A stretch of 64,000 bases of DNA from Saccharopolyspora indica (GCF_027853965.1 NZ_JAQGLB010000004.1:248001-312000), one strand, 5' to 3'; counted from the first letter of the stretch, positions 33,873 to 42,202 are shown. The notes: a model not told the origin generated them from the letters alone. Program-made: numbers and translations.

Positions 33873-34955
33873 ATGATCACGCCGTTCCGCATCGACGTTC
33901 CCCAGGCCGATCTCGACGACCTGAACGACCGGCTCTCCCGCGCCCGCTGGCCCAACGAGATCGCCGACGCCGGGTGGGACTACGGCTTCCCCTTGGCGCG
34001 CCTCAAGGAACTGGCCGAGCACTGGCGCACCGGCTACGACTGGCGCGAGCACGAGGCCGAGCTCAACGAGCTCCCGCACTTCACCACCGAGATCGACGGC
34101 CAGCACATCCACTTCGTCCACGTCCGGTCCTCGAAGCCGGATGCGCTCGCGCTGCTGCTCACCCACGGCTGGCCCGGTTCGTTCCTGGAGTTCCTCGACG
34201 TGATCGAGCCGCTCTCGCGCGACTTCCACCTGGTGATCCCGTCCATCCCCGGCTTCGGCTTCTCCGGGGCGACCCGCGAGCGCGGCTGGGACTACGTGCG
34301 GGTCGCGCGGGCCTGGGCCGAGCTGATGCGGTCGCTCGGGTACGAGCGCTACGGCGCGCAGGGCGGCGACTTCGGTTCGGGCATCTCGCTGGCGCTCGGT
34401 GCGGTGGCGCCCGAGCGGGTCGTCGGGGTGCACGTGAACTACCTGCCGACCCGGCCGGATCCCGGCGTTGAACTCTCCGAAGTGGACGAAGTCCGGTTGG
34501 GCAAGGTGCGGCAGCTGATGGCGAACCGTCCGCCGTACCAGGCCCTGCAGGCCGCCACACCGCAGACCATCGGCTACGCGCTGACCGACTCGCCGGTGGG
34601 TCAACTGGCCTGGATCGCCGAGCGCTTCGCGCAGTGGACCGACCCTCGCTCGCAGATCGACGACGACCGGATGCTGACCGGCATCTCGCTGTACTGGCTG
34701 ACCGCCACCGCGGCGTCCTCGGCGCGGATGCACCGCGAGGCCCAGCGGCGGACCGAGCCGTGCCCGGTGCCGGTCGGCGTGGCGGTGTTCGCGCACGACA
34801 TCACGTTGTCCGTGCGACCGCTGGCCGAGCGGCTGCACGACATCAGGCACTGGTCGGAGTTCGAGCGCGGTGGCCACTTCGCGGCGATGGAGGTGCCGGA
34901 GCTGTTCGCCGCGGACGTCCGGGACTTCTTCCTCGCCCGGATCGAGGACCGTTAG
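33873..34955 (+). CDS. Epoxide hydrolase (alpha/beta hydrolase with EHN domain)
   Basis: A 360-aa enzyme of the microsomal-type epoxide hydrolase group. The N-terminal EHN domain (about 3-105) begins TPFRIDVPQADLDDLNDRLSRARWP. The hydrolase fold follows with the oxyanion motif HGWPGSF, the nucleophile Asp in YGAQGGDFGSG, and the catalytic His in RGGHFAAME. It hydrolyses epoxides to diols; the substrate is unknown. The ATG at 33873 has GAGCGAGGACC upstream. The MarR operators next to it suggest derepression by a toxic ligand. A strong terminator follows. Confidence 0.92.
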   Translation: MITPFRIDVPQADLDDLNDRLSRARWPNEIADAGWDYGFPLARLKELAEHWRTGYDWREHEAELNELPHFTTEIDGQHIHFVHVRSSKPDALALLLTHGWPGSFLEFLDVIEPLSRDFHLVIPSIPGFGFSGATRERGWDYVRVARAWAELMRSLGYERYGAQGGDFGSGISLALGAVAPERVVGVHVNYLPTRPDPGVELSEVDEVRLGKVRQLMANRPPYQALQAATPQTIGYALTDSPVGQLAWIAERFAQWTDPRSQIDDDRMLTGISLYWLTATAASSARMHREAQRRTEPCPVPVGVAVFAHDITLSVRPLAERLHDIRHWSEFERGGHFAAMEVPELFAADVRDFFLARIEDR

Positions 34956-34956
34956 G

Positions 34957-34993
34957 CCAGGGGCCCTGGAGGCATCGCTTCCAGGGCCCCTGG
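34957..34993. terminator. Bidirectional terminator
   Basis: A 14-bp stem CCAGGGGCCCTGGA (34957-34970) with its complement (34980-34993), then TTT. It lies 2 bp after the epoxide-hydrolase stop and 3 bp before the stop of the convergent GNAT gene, so it can serve both. Confidence 0.85.
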
Positions 34994-34995
34994 TT

Positions 34996-35490
34996 TCAGC
35001 GCGGGTCCAGCGTGAACCTGAACCGGGCGGTGCTCCCGTCGGTGGTCCAGCGGCGGAAACCGGCCTTCTCCAGGACGCGGACCGAGGACGGGTTCGACAG
35101 CTCCACACCGGCGGACACGGTGTGGACATCCGGTGCGGTCAGGGCGAACTCCGCCAGGGCGCGGGCGGCCTCGGTGGCGTAGCCGCGACCGCGGCGAGAG
35201 GCCACGATGCCGTACCCGATTTCCAGGACGCCGTCATTGGGCGGCCAGAACAGGCCGATCGAGCCCACCACCGAACCGCTCGCGCGCTCGACGACCAGGC
35301 GGTGGCCGTGCGCACCGAGCCAAGCGGGGTTCTCGCCGAGGAGACCGGCGATCACGCGATCGCCTTCGGCGGGGAAGTCGGCCGCCCAGTGCGGGGACCG
35401 GGTGCCGTCGAGGACCGCGGTGGCCTCGTCCGCGGTCCAGGTCCGCAGGACGAGCCGCTCGGTGATCAGATCGGCGGGTGAAGAGGACAC
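34996..35490 (-). CDS. GNAT family acetyltransferase
   Basis: A 164-aa N-acetyltransferase (ITERLVLRTWTADEATAVLDG; GYGIVASRRGRGYATEAARAL with the acetyl-CoA loop; SSVRVLEKAGFRR). GTG start at 35490 with AGGAGAAGCAC upstream. It stands alone. The acceptor is unknown; it belongs to the RimJ/RimL-like set common in this window. Confidence 0.88.
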   Translation of the reverse strand: MSSSPADLITERLVLRTWTADEATAVLDGTRSPHWAADFPAEGDRVIAGLLGENPAWLGAHGHRLVVERASGSVVGSIGLFWPPNDGVLEIGYGIVASRRGRGYATEAARALAEFALTAPDVHTVSAGVELSNPSSVRVLEKAGFRRWTTDGSTARFRFTLDPR

Positions 35491-35675
35491 GTGCTTCTCC
35501 TGGTCGTTGAACGACCCGGACCGCGCTTCGACTAGTGCGCGGCCCGGATGAGGGCATGCTGAAGAGGGCCGACGACGGCCATATTCATCAACCTCCCCAT
35601 CCGGTGATCACGCGTCTCTCGCGCTGGCGCGACGGTAGCAGCGGTTTCTCAACCGCGGCAACGCATTTTCGGAGC

Positions 35676-36569
35676 TCAGCGGCGCATGGCGGTTTCGAGG
35701 TCGATGCGTGCCAGCTTCTCCGGATTGCGCACCGCGTACAGGCCGGTGATGAGGCCGTCGTCGATGCGCACCGCCAGGACGGAATCGGCCTTTCCGGTCA
35801 GCTCGATGAGCAGTGCGGGCTGTCCGTTGATCTGCATCGGCCGCAGCGAAGCCGCGGTGAGCCGGTTCAGCACGCGGGTGACCTGGTCGGCGCCCACGAC
35901 GGGTGCCAGTGCGGCCGGTACGACTCCGCCGCCGTCGGTCAGCAGGACGACGTCCGGTGCGAGGACGTCGAGCAGGCGTTGCACGTCGCCTGTTTCGACC
36001 GCCAGCCGAAACGCTTCGAGCGCGTCGCGGGCCTCGGCCGGGGAGGTGTTCCCGCGTGGTCGGCGCGCGGTGACGTGGTTGCGCGCGCGGTGGGCGATCT
36101 GGCGGACGGCAGCCGGTGTTCTGCCGACGGCGCCCGCGATTTCGTCGTAGCCGAGGTCGAAGACCTCGCGCAGCACGAACACGGCGCGCTCGGTCGGTGC
36201 GAGCGTCTCCAGCACCAGCAGCATCGCCATCGAGACGCTGTCGGCCAGCTCGACGTCCTCGGCCACGTCGGGGGCGGTCAGCAGCGGTTCCGGCAGCCAG
36301 GGGCCGGTGTAGGACTCCTTGCGGCGGCGGAGTGCGCGCAGTCGGGTCAGCGCTTCGCGCGTGGTGATCCGCACCAGGAAGGCGCGCCGATCGCGCACCG
36401 CGCCGAGGTCGACTCCCGTCCAGCGCAGCCAGGTCTCCTGCAGGACGTCCTCGGCGTCGGCGGCCGAGCCGAGCATCTCGTAGGCCACGGTGAACAGCAG
36501 GTTCCGGTGGGCGACGAACACCGCGGTGGCGGGGTCCGTGCGGTCGTGCGCGGCGGTGCCCTCGTTCAT
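35676..36569 (-). CDS. ECF41-group sigma factor with SnoaL-like C-terminal domain
   Basis: A 297-aa extracytoplasmic-function sigma factor. Sigma2 is at about residues 17-85, the linker motif WLPEPL at 91-96 and sigma4 at about 115-170. The C-terminal SnoaL-like domain carries DGGG (212-215) and NPEKL (282-286, the NPDKL-type motif). These marks define group ECF41, in which the C-terminal domain modulates activity instead of an anti-sigma factor. ATG at 36569. The carboxymuconolactone decarboxylase gene, the usual ECF41 partner, is divergent. Matching TGTCACA promoters on both sides of the gap imply that it activates itself and its partner. Confidence 0.93.
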   Translation of the reverse strand: MNEGTAAHDRTDPATAVFVAHRNLLFTVAYEMLGSAADAEDVLQETWLRWTGVDLGAVRDRRAFLVRITTREALTRLRALRRRKESYTGPWLPEPLLTAPDVAEDVELADSVSMAMLLVLETLAPTERAVFVLREVFDLGYDEIAGAVGRTPAAVRQIAHRARNHVTARRPRGNTSPAEARDALEAFRLAVETGDVQRLLDVLAPDVVLLTDGGGVVPAALAPVVGADQVTRVLNRLTAASLRPMQINGQPALLIELTGKADSVLAVRIDDGLITGLYAVRNPEKLARIDLETAMRR

Positions 36570-36654
36570 TCCCGGCTCCTGTCCGTTCGCTTCCGGGCGG
36601 ATGGCCCGACCCTGCAACTCGAAGTGCGGTCGAGGTCAACCGCGTTGTGCACGA

Positions 36655-36681
36655 GAAGCCGCACGAGGCCGCTTTGTGACA
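36655..36681 (-). promoter_or_regulatory. ECF41-type promoter driving the sigma gene
   Basis: On the minus strand TGTCACA (36681-36675), 16 bp, then CTTC (36658-36655). It mirrors the plus-strand promoter at 36716. The -35 equals the published ECF41 element; the -10 is CTTC, one base from CGTC. Confidence 0.75.
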
Positions 36682-36715
36682 GCCGAACCTGGTGACCTGC
36701 GTCACGCCGCTGCCC

Positions 36716-36742
36716 TGTCACAGAGCCCGGGTGGGCGGCTTC
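36716..36742 (+). promoter_or_regulatory. ECF41-type promoter driving the decarboxylase gene
   Basis: TGTCACA (36716-36722), 16 bp, then CTTC (36739-36742), about 60 bp upstream of the ATG at 36804. It matches in form the promoter on the other strand, including the context GGCTTCTC around the -10. Confidence 0.77.
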
Positions 36743-36803
36743 TCCATGGGCGTCACGATGCCGCGAACCGCGCGGCCCGCGTTCCACGAGTGAGGACGAA
36801 GCG

Positions 36804-37289
36804 ATGGAACCCCGCATCAACCTGATGACCAACCAGCTCGGCGCCAAGATCAGCAAGCGGATCTACGGCGTCAACCTGGCGATCCAGGAGGTGGCGCTGC
36901 CGAAGACGTTGCTGGAGCTGATCGAGCTGCGGGTCAGCCAGATCAACGGCTGCGGCTGGTGCGTCGACGTCCACACCAAGGAGGCGGCGCGCGCCGGTGA
37001 GACCGCGGTCCGGATCAACCTGGTCGCAGCCTGGCGCGAGTCCACCGCGTTCACCGAGGCCGAGCGGGCCGCGTTGGCGCTCGCCGAGGAGGGCACCCGG
37101 CTCGCCGACGCCCACCAGGGGGTTTCCGACGAGACCTGGGCCCAGGTGCGCGAGCACTACGACGACGATCAGCTCGCGGCGCTGGTCTCCCTGATCGCGA
37201 TGATCAACGCCGCCAACCGGCTCGGCGTGATCACGCGCATGCGGGGAGGCTCCTACGACCCCGGCATGTTCGCGGACCTGTCGAGCTGA
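36804..37289 (+). CDS. Carboxymuconolactone decarboxylase/AhpD-like protein
   Basis: A 161-aa all-helical AhpD-like protein. The redox motif is C50GWC53 with VDVH57, as in alkylhydroperoxidase AhpD-type enzymes. It is the classical target gene of ECF41 sigma factors. The ATG at 36804 follows GAGGACGAAGCG. Its function in ECF41 systems is not established; peroxide or electrophile metabolism is plausible. Confidence 0.92.
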   Translation: MEPRINLMTNQLGAKISKRIYGVNLAIQEVALPKTLLELIELRVSQINGCGWCVDVHTKEAARAGETAVRINLVAAWRESTAFTEAERAALALAEEGTRLADAHQGVSDETWAQVREHYDDDQLAALVSLIAMINAANRLGVITRMRGGSYDPGMFADLSS

Positions 37290-37753
37290 TCGCCCGAGGT
37301 CGCGGATGCGGGTGCGCAGCGGTTCGGGCAGCTCGCCACCGCCTTCGCAGCGACCGGGTCGGATCTGCGGTTGGCGAACGTCCATTCGGCCACCATCGAG
37401 CTGGATGATGCGCCTTTCCTCGATTGGGTGACGCCGCGTCTGCATTTTCGTGCTGGGTTTGCCGGGGTGCGATTCTCCGATTTCTCGCGAGGGCGGCTCG
37501 GGTCGTGTCGAGATGGGGTTGGGAAATGCGTCCCGCGCATCCCGGGACGCGTTGAACTCCCTGTTCAGAACGGGTTTGGAATCCCATTCACTCTATTTCG
37601 ACAGAAATCGCGTTGCGGCCCTCATCCGGTGCTCGGCAAGATTCATGGCGTCCGCTGGAGTTCCTGGGGGAAGCGGTCTCGCTGGGGCTTCAGAACACCT
37701 GGGCGAACTGCCCGGAAAACTGTTGATGGGGAATCACGATGGGGAATCAGCGC
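37290..37753. other. 464-bp gap with a possible gene remnant
   Basis: The left third (37293-37440), in frame after the decarboxylase stop, reads like coding sequence (AGAQRFGQLATAFAATGSDL, then LRLANVHSATIELDDAP) with high GC3 but has no start codon and decays afterwards, so it may be the remains of a gene. The rest is lower in GC, holds a GCGTCCCG/CGGGACGC hairpin (37528-37550), and ends with GATGGGGAATCA repeated with a 13-bp period (37725 and 37738), the second copy serving as the ribosome site of the next gene. Confidence 0.4.
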
Positions 37754-38221
37754 ATGAATTCCAGCAAGGTCGCGAAGGCGATCGCGGCAGGGGCGTTCGC
37801 CGCGGCGGCGCTGGCTCTGGGGGTCGTCCCGGCGCAGGCCGGCGCCGACGTGCGGGGCCAGGAGTGCGGGTGGGGCGGCTGCAGCGAGATCCAGAACCGC
37901 TCGCACCGGGACGTGAAGGTGGGGCGCGACTGGTGCGGCGACGACCCCGCGGGGACGGTCAAGAAGGTGAAGTGGATCTGCGGCAAGCCCTCGGACAAGC
38001 ACCCGTACCAGGACCTCAAGCCCGGGGAGCACTCGCACGAGTCGGCCTACGCCGATACCGACACCTTCCGCATCGACCCGGGCTACGAGATGCACGTCCA
38101 GTGGAACAACGACGGTGAGGAGAACGGCCCGGTCACGGTGTACGGGAAGAAGGACCACACCCGCTGGGTGAAGGTCGCCAACAACCACGACATCGACATC
38201 GAGGCCTACTTCAAGCCCTGA
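37754..38221 (+). CDS. Small secreted protein, 155 aa
   Basis: No family recognised. A Sec signal peptide (residues 1 to about 29, ending PAQA) is followed by a 125-residue mature domain. It has four cysteines (GQECGWGGCSEIQN, DWCGDDPAG, KWICGKPSD), enough for two disulfides, and many His/Asp/Lys residues. It is probably extracellular. The ATG at 37754, 8 nt after GGGGA, is preferred over the ATG at 37739 because the signal peptide then starts with a basic n-region. A bidirectional terminator follows. Confidence 0.78.
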   Translation: MNSSKVAKAIAAGAFAAAALALGVVPAQAGADVRGQECGWGGCSEIQNRSHRDVKVGRDWCGDDPAGTVKKVKWICGKPSDKHPYQDLKPGEHSHESAYADTDTFRIDPGYEMHVQWNNDGEENGPVTVYGKKDHTRWVKVANNHDIDIEAYFKP

Positions 38222-38232
38222 TCGCCGAGCGC

Positions 38233-38275
38233 CATCCACCCCGTGATCAGCCGCTCGGCGATCACGGGGTGGATG
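38233..38275. terminator. Bidirectional terminator
   Basis: A 15-bp stem CATCCACCCCGTGAT (38233-38247) with its complement (38261-38275). An alternative CGCCGAGCG/CGCTCGGCG pairing is also possible. It is flanked by convergent stop codons at 38221 and 38283. Confidence 0.82.
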
Positions 38276-38282
38276 CGGGTGC

Positions 38283-39455
38283 TCACGACAAGGAGAGGGA
38301 GGCCATGCCGGTGTCCAGCGCCAACTTGTCGAGGAATTCGTCCGCCGCCTTCCCGCCGCCCTGGCCGAACTTGACCTTGCTGTATCCGAAGGCGGTCGGC
38401 CAGGTGGTCGTCTCGGTCCTGCCCTTGCCGGTGATCTTTTCGGGTCGCTGGTAGCCAGCCCTGTTGAGTCTCGACAGCAGTGCCTTCGCGGCCGCTGGGG
38501 CGAGCTTCGCACCGTCCCCGACCTTCTTCCCCATCTCCACCTCGAAGTGGTTCTGCTTGTCCTTGGCGCTGGTCGCGGTCATGGAGTCGTAGACCTCCCG
38601 GGTGGCTTTCCCGAGGGCCTGGATCCGCTGCTCCTTCCGCTGCTGCTTGTCCTTCGCCTGGCCCCGGCGCTTCGCCGCGCCTGCGGGGCCGGAATCGCTG
38701 GGGCTGAGATTGCTGAGATCCAGCTTCGGGTACATCACCTCGGCGACGTAGTCCTTGGTGGTCCAGCCTGAGCCGTCCTTCTTGAGGACGTGGTTCACCT
38801 GCTCGGTCGAGGTGACGTCGAACCAGGCGATCGCCTTCTTGCTCGAATCGAGCAGGCGGATGTCGGGTCGCGTATTCCCCGATCCCACCTGGAAGTCGAT
38901 CGTGTACCCATCCGGCAGGAGGTGGTCGAGCTTCTTGTCCGTCTCCAGCCAGCTCTGGACGACGGCCTCGACGGCGTAGCCGAACCTGGCGTGCACCAGA
39001 TCGGTATCCTTCTTGCCCGATTCCAGATACGTCCGGTACGCGGTGTGCCACCGATCGATGTGACCGCTTCCGCCGACCGGGACGCTATCGGCGTTGTGCA
39101 GAACGGTCTGCGCCGCCAGCTCGACCAGGCCGCTCAAGCTCTGACCGAACGCCACCAGGTCGGTTCCCGTCTGTCGATGCCATTTGATCTCCCGCTGGAC
39201 CGGAACGTTCGCACCGCCGTGTGCCGGACTCGCGGAGTCGGTACGCGTGACGGCAGGGCCCACCGTCTCGCGCCGCTCGGTCAGAAGCCTGACCACCGCG
39301 GCGTTGCCGATGCTGCGTTGGAGGGCCGGCACCGCGTCCGGTGCCGGGTGCGCTGGATGCGGGACCGGCACCCCGTTCGCGCGGGCAGCGCCTTCCGAAC
39401 CGGAAGCACGCAGGTCCGCGTGATCTTTCCGTTCCAGCCTGTCGTATGCGGGCAT
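38283..39455 (-). CDS. eCIS-cargo-like protein with possible nuclease domain
   Basis: A 390-aa protein. Residues 45-58 read LQRSIGNAAVVRLL, the LQR-GNAA-LL segment found in proteins associated with extracellular contractile injection systems. The rest is a soluble domain with E163, R196-P197-D198 and FDVTST (D213), an order reminiscent of PD-(D/E)xK nucleases, although the usual Lys is replaced by Thr. A basic Lys/Arg/Gln-rich stretch (about 262-276) follows. The ATG at 39455 has AGGAGGCGATC upstream, an excellent ribosome site. No signal peptide. No tail, sheath or baseplate genes are in the window. The gene upstream could be an immunity or accessory protein. The motif is seen; toxin function is inference. 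Confidence 0.7.
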   Translation of the reverse strand: MPAYDRLERKDHADLRASGSEGAARANGVPVPHPAHPAPDAVPALQRSIGNAAVVRLLTERRETVGPAVTRTDSASPAHGGANVPVQREIKWHRQTGTDLVAFGQSLSGLVELAAQTVLHNADSVPVGGSGHIDRWHTAYRTYLESGKKDTDLVHARFGYAVEAVVQSWLETDKKLDHLLPDGYTIDFQVGSGNTRPDIRLLDSSKKAIAWFDVTSTEQVNHVLKKDGSGWTTKDYVAEVMYPKLDLSNLSPSDSGPAGAAKRRGQAKDKQQRKEQRIQALGKATREVYDSMTATSAKDKQNHFEVEMGKKVGDGAKLAPAAAKALLSRLNRAGYQRPEKITGKGRTETTTWPTAFGYSKVKFGQGGGKAADEFLDKLALDTGMASLSLS

Positions 39456-39613
39456 GATCGCCTCCTGGAGTGGGTTGATCGAGGGTGTGAGAGCGCCCTT
39501 CTTGTCAACCACGTGCCGAACACCGCGGAACAGGTCCCCACGGGCAGACTGCGGGGCACGGGCGGAGGGTCGTTGAGGCGTTCGTGCGGTCCGCACCGGC
39601 CCGGGTGCCGGTG

Positions 39614-40246
39614 TCAGGGTTGCCGGGTGGCGGCGCAGGTTTCGATCCACCTCGTGAGGTCGGGTACGTCGTCGATGGCGAGCAGGGATGGGCAGCCCGG
39701 CAGGGGCCTCACCCCGGTGAACGCGTGGTCCTGGGCGAAGAGCAGGAGCCGACCGCTCTGGCGGTGGACCAGCGTCAGGTTGCCGTTGGCCTCGACCGCG
39801 ACGACGTAGTGCTCGTCGGGCTGGATGGGGATGTCGTGCCCGTCCCAGAGCGCGCTGGCTTCGAGCACTTCCGCGAGCCGGATCTGCGCGACGTCGGCGG
39901 TGAGCACCTCGTCCTGGTTGCGCCACCAGGAGCCGGGTTCGCCGAACCACTCGGTGATCCCGCCGCAAACGGCCCAGAAGGCTCGGTGGACCGGGTGGAA
40001 CTCCTCGGCTCCCGCTTGCTGAGGCGGGCGGCAGAGCCATCCTCGCCGGTCGTCGCGCGGCCCCCAGGCCAGCAGCTCGTAGGACTCCCCGTCGTCGGAG
40101 ACCGGTGTGACGGTCGCTGATTCGAGCAGGGCCGAGAGCGCGGGCAAGCCGGGTACCGGCCCGCGCGACCACGGCTTCGCCTCGCCCGCCACGGCGGTTT
40201 CGCCGAACCACGGAACTCGGTCGAGGAACTGCTCCCAGTCGGACAC
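39614..40246 (-). CDS. Hypothetical protein, SUKH/immunity-like pattern
   Basis: A 210-aa soluble protein with no confident family. The C-terminal half (YVVAVEANGNLTLVHRQSGR, LLLFAQDHAFTGVRPLPGCPS) has the strand pattern of small SUKH-like or immunity-type folds ending in a helix (LTRWIETCAA). GTG start at 40246, 9 bp after the dehalogenase stop, so it is cotranscribed with that gene. Downstream on the same strand, 158 bp away, is the eCIS-cargo-like gene. A protective role for that gene is a guess from position and pattern. Confidence 0.68.
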   Translation of the reverse strand: MSDWEQFLDRVPWFGETAVAGEAKPWSRGPVPGLPALSALLESATVTPVSDDGESYELLAWGPRDDRRGWLCRPPQQAGAEEFHPVHRAFWAVCGGITEWFGEPGSWWRNQDEVLTADVAQIRLAEVLEASALWDGHDIPIQPDEHYVVAVEANGNLTLVHRQSGRLLLFAQDHAFTGVRPLPGCPSLLAIDDVPDLTRWIETCAATRQP

Positions 40247-40255
40247 GGGCCGACC

Positions 40256-41104
40256 CTAGCCGTGCTGCTCGGCTGTGCGGCCGAGTTCTCGTTCGAAGGC
40301 GAGGAGTTCTTCGGCGAAGGCTCGGGGGTTGTCCTCGGGGGAGAAGTGGCCCGCTTCGGGGATGAACCTGAGTTCGGCTTCCGGGAGCGCTGCGGCGAGC
40401 TCGCGGGCCTTCTCCGGCGGGAACCACGCGTCGTCGGAGCCCCACAGCAGCCGCACCGGCACGGTGAGCCGGTCGAGCCGGGCAACCAGCGGCGCCGCCA
40501 TGTCCTCGTCGTAGCGGGCGACCGCGCGCCAGTACGCCGCCACGCCTTCCTCGCCGCGCCAGGGCGACATGTAGGCCTCGAAGACCTCCGGCGGCATCGG
40601 GCGGTGCGTGGTCTGCGCCAGGTGCGCGGCGATCATCCCTTCGGCGATGTGCGTCGGCAGCCGGCGCATCGTGCCCTGGTTCTCCCGCGCCAGGCGGGAG
40701 AAGTCCGTGATGAACGGCGGGATGACGGCCGCGTCGGCGAAGACGAACGCTCCGACGTCGAGGCCTTCGAAGAAGTGTGCTCGCAGGGCGAAGATCGGTG
40801 CGAAGTCGAAGGCCACCACGGTCGGTGCGGTGAGGTTCCAGTGCGCGAAGAGCTCGGGAAGCCGGCGGGCCTGCTCGTCCCACGAGATGTTCTGGCCGTC
40901 GAAGCGGTCCGAGCGGCCGAATCCCGGCCAGTCGAACACGTGCACGTGGTGCTGCGGCGACAGGTGCTCGACCACGCCGCGCCAGATGAACGACCAGTTC
41001 GGCGTGCCGTGCAGCAGGACGATCGGCGGGCCGGAGCCGAAGGAGTCCCAGCGGATCGCGCCTTGCGGTGAGTCGAACGTGCGGGACAGGTGCCAGTCGG
41101 ACAT
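40256..41104 (-). CDS. Alpha/beta hydrolase, haloalkane dehalogenase-like
   Basis: A 282-aa hydrolase. HGTPNWSFIWR is the oxyanion motif with the halide-binding-type Trp, DWPGFGRSDR the next conserved turn, VVAFDFAPIFALR carries an Asp nucleophile (Asp rather than Ser), and EAGHFSPEDNP the catalytic His. This set matches haloalkane dehalogenases and related hydrolases. ATG at 41104. It is divergent from a GlxA-type regulator, with a GTGGC/GCCAC dyad at 41140-41155 between them. The substrate is unknown. Confidence 0.88.
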   Translation of the reverse strand: MSDWHLSRTFDSPQGAIRWDSFGSGPPIVLLHGTPNWSFIWRGVVEHLSPQHHVHVFDWPGFGRSDRFDGQNISWDEQARRLPELFAHWNLTAPTVVAFDFAPIFALRAHFFEGLDVGAFVFADAAVIPPFITDFSRLARENQGTMRRLPTHIAEGMIAAHLAQTTHRPMPPEVFEAYMSPWRGEEGVAAYWRAVARYDEDMAAPLVARLDRLTVPVRLLWGSDDAWFPPEKARELAAALPEAELRFIPEAGHFSPEDNPRAFAEELLAFERELGRTAEQHG

Positions 41105-41176
41105 GGGTCAAGGCTGCCGCGCTGGTCGCGCTCGCACGAGTGGCGCTGGTGCCACGTACCGCTAAGATACCGCCAC

Positions 41177-42187
41177 ATGGGGCCGACGGTGTCCGTCCTC
41201 GCCTACGAGGGCATGTCGGCGTTCGAGACCGGCATCGTCACCGAGGTCTTCGGGCTGCGCTGGCCGGAACTGGACGTCGACTGGTACGAGCTGACCATCT
41301 GCGCGGAGCGGCCGGGCGCGGTGCGGGTCGTCGGCGGTGCCACGCTGTCCACTCCGCACGGTCTCGACGTGGTGGCGCGAGCCGGGACCGTGGTGATCCC
41401 GAGCGTGTCCGACGTGACCGCCGAGCCGACGCCCGAGCTCGTCGCCGCCCTGCGCCTGGCGCACCAGCGGGGTGCGCGCATCGTCTCGATCTGCTCGGGG
41501 GCTTTCGCACTGGCCGCCGCGGGCCTGCTCGACGGCCGCCGGGCCACCACGCACTGGCGCTACGCCGATCTGCTGCGCCGCCGGTACCCGCGGGTGGAGG
41601 TCGATCCGAACCCGCTCTACATCGACGATCGCGACGTCCTGACCAGCGCCGGGTGCGCCGCCGGGCTCGATCTGTGCCTGCACATCGTCCGGCAGGACTT
41701 CGGTGCCGCTGTCGCCAACGCGATCGCCCGCAGGCTGGTGGTCCCGCCGCACCGCGACGGCGGGCAGGCGCAGTACGTCGAAGCGGCGGTGGCACCGGCT
41801 CCGGAGGACGGCCGGATCGCCGAGAGCATGACGTGGGCGGTGCAGCACCTCGCCGAGCCCATCACCGTGGCGGCGCTGGCCCGCCGGGCCGCCATGTCGG
41901 CCAGGAGCTACCTGCGGCACTTCGCCCGGTGCGCGGGCACCAGCCCCATCCGGTGGCTGATCGCCCAGCGCGTTCAGGCCAGCCTCGGCCTGCTGGAGAC
42001 GACGGATGCCTCGATCGACGAGGTCGCGCGGGCGGTGGGGTTCGACACGGCGGTCACCTACCGCCACCACTTCACCAAGGCCATGCGGACCTCGCCGTCG
42101 GCTTATCGCCGGACCTTCCGGGTGTCCGATCGGGGCGGTGCCGTTCGTGGTGGGGTGAGGGGAACCTCCCCGCCGTCCCCGACCTGA
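41177..42187 (+). CDS. GlxA-family (DJ-1/PfpI + AraC) transcriptional regulator
   Basis: A 336-aa regulator. Residues 1-190 form a DJ-1/PfpI-like sensor domain with a Cys in SICSGAFALAAAGLL (the nucleophile-elbow position). Residues about 210-310 are an AraC double HTH (LAEPITVAALARRAAMSARSYLRHF; IDEVARAVGFDTAVTYRHHF). A Gly/Arg/Pro-rich tail ends the protein. The ATG at 41177 lies only 8 bp after a TAAGAT -10 (41163-41168), which suggests a leaderless mRNA. It probably regulates the divergent dehalogenase operon. Confidence 0.9.
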   Translation: MGPTVSVLAYEGMSAFETGIVTEVFGLRWPELDVDWYELTICAERPGAVRVVGGATLSTPHGLDVVARAGTVVIPSVSDVTAEPTPELVAALRLAHQRGARIVSICSGAFALAAAGLLDGRRATTHWRYADLLRRRYPRVEVDPNPLYIDDRDVLTSAGCAAGLDLCLHIVRQDFGAAVANAIARRLVVPPHRDGGQAQYVEAAVAPAPEDGRIAESMTWAVQHLAEPITVAALARRAAMSARSYLRHFARCAGTSPIRWLIAQRVQASLGLLETTDASIDEVARAVGFDTAVTYRHHFTKAMRTSPSAYRRTFRVSDRGGAVRGGVRGTSPPSPT

Positions 42188-42202
42188 TCCGGAGGAGTTG
42201 AG

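Noticed and set aside
38283-41111. A single 942-aa minus-strand protein
   Set aside because: Only the last 390 codons are real. The upstream part overlaps the hypothetical and dehalogenase genes in another frame and is low complexity; the ATG at 39455 has a perfect ribosome site.
42100-42202. An ECF42 target promoter upstream of the YCII gene
   Set aside because: TGTCCGAT occurs near 42125 but no TGTCGA element with properly spaced -10 could be found.
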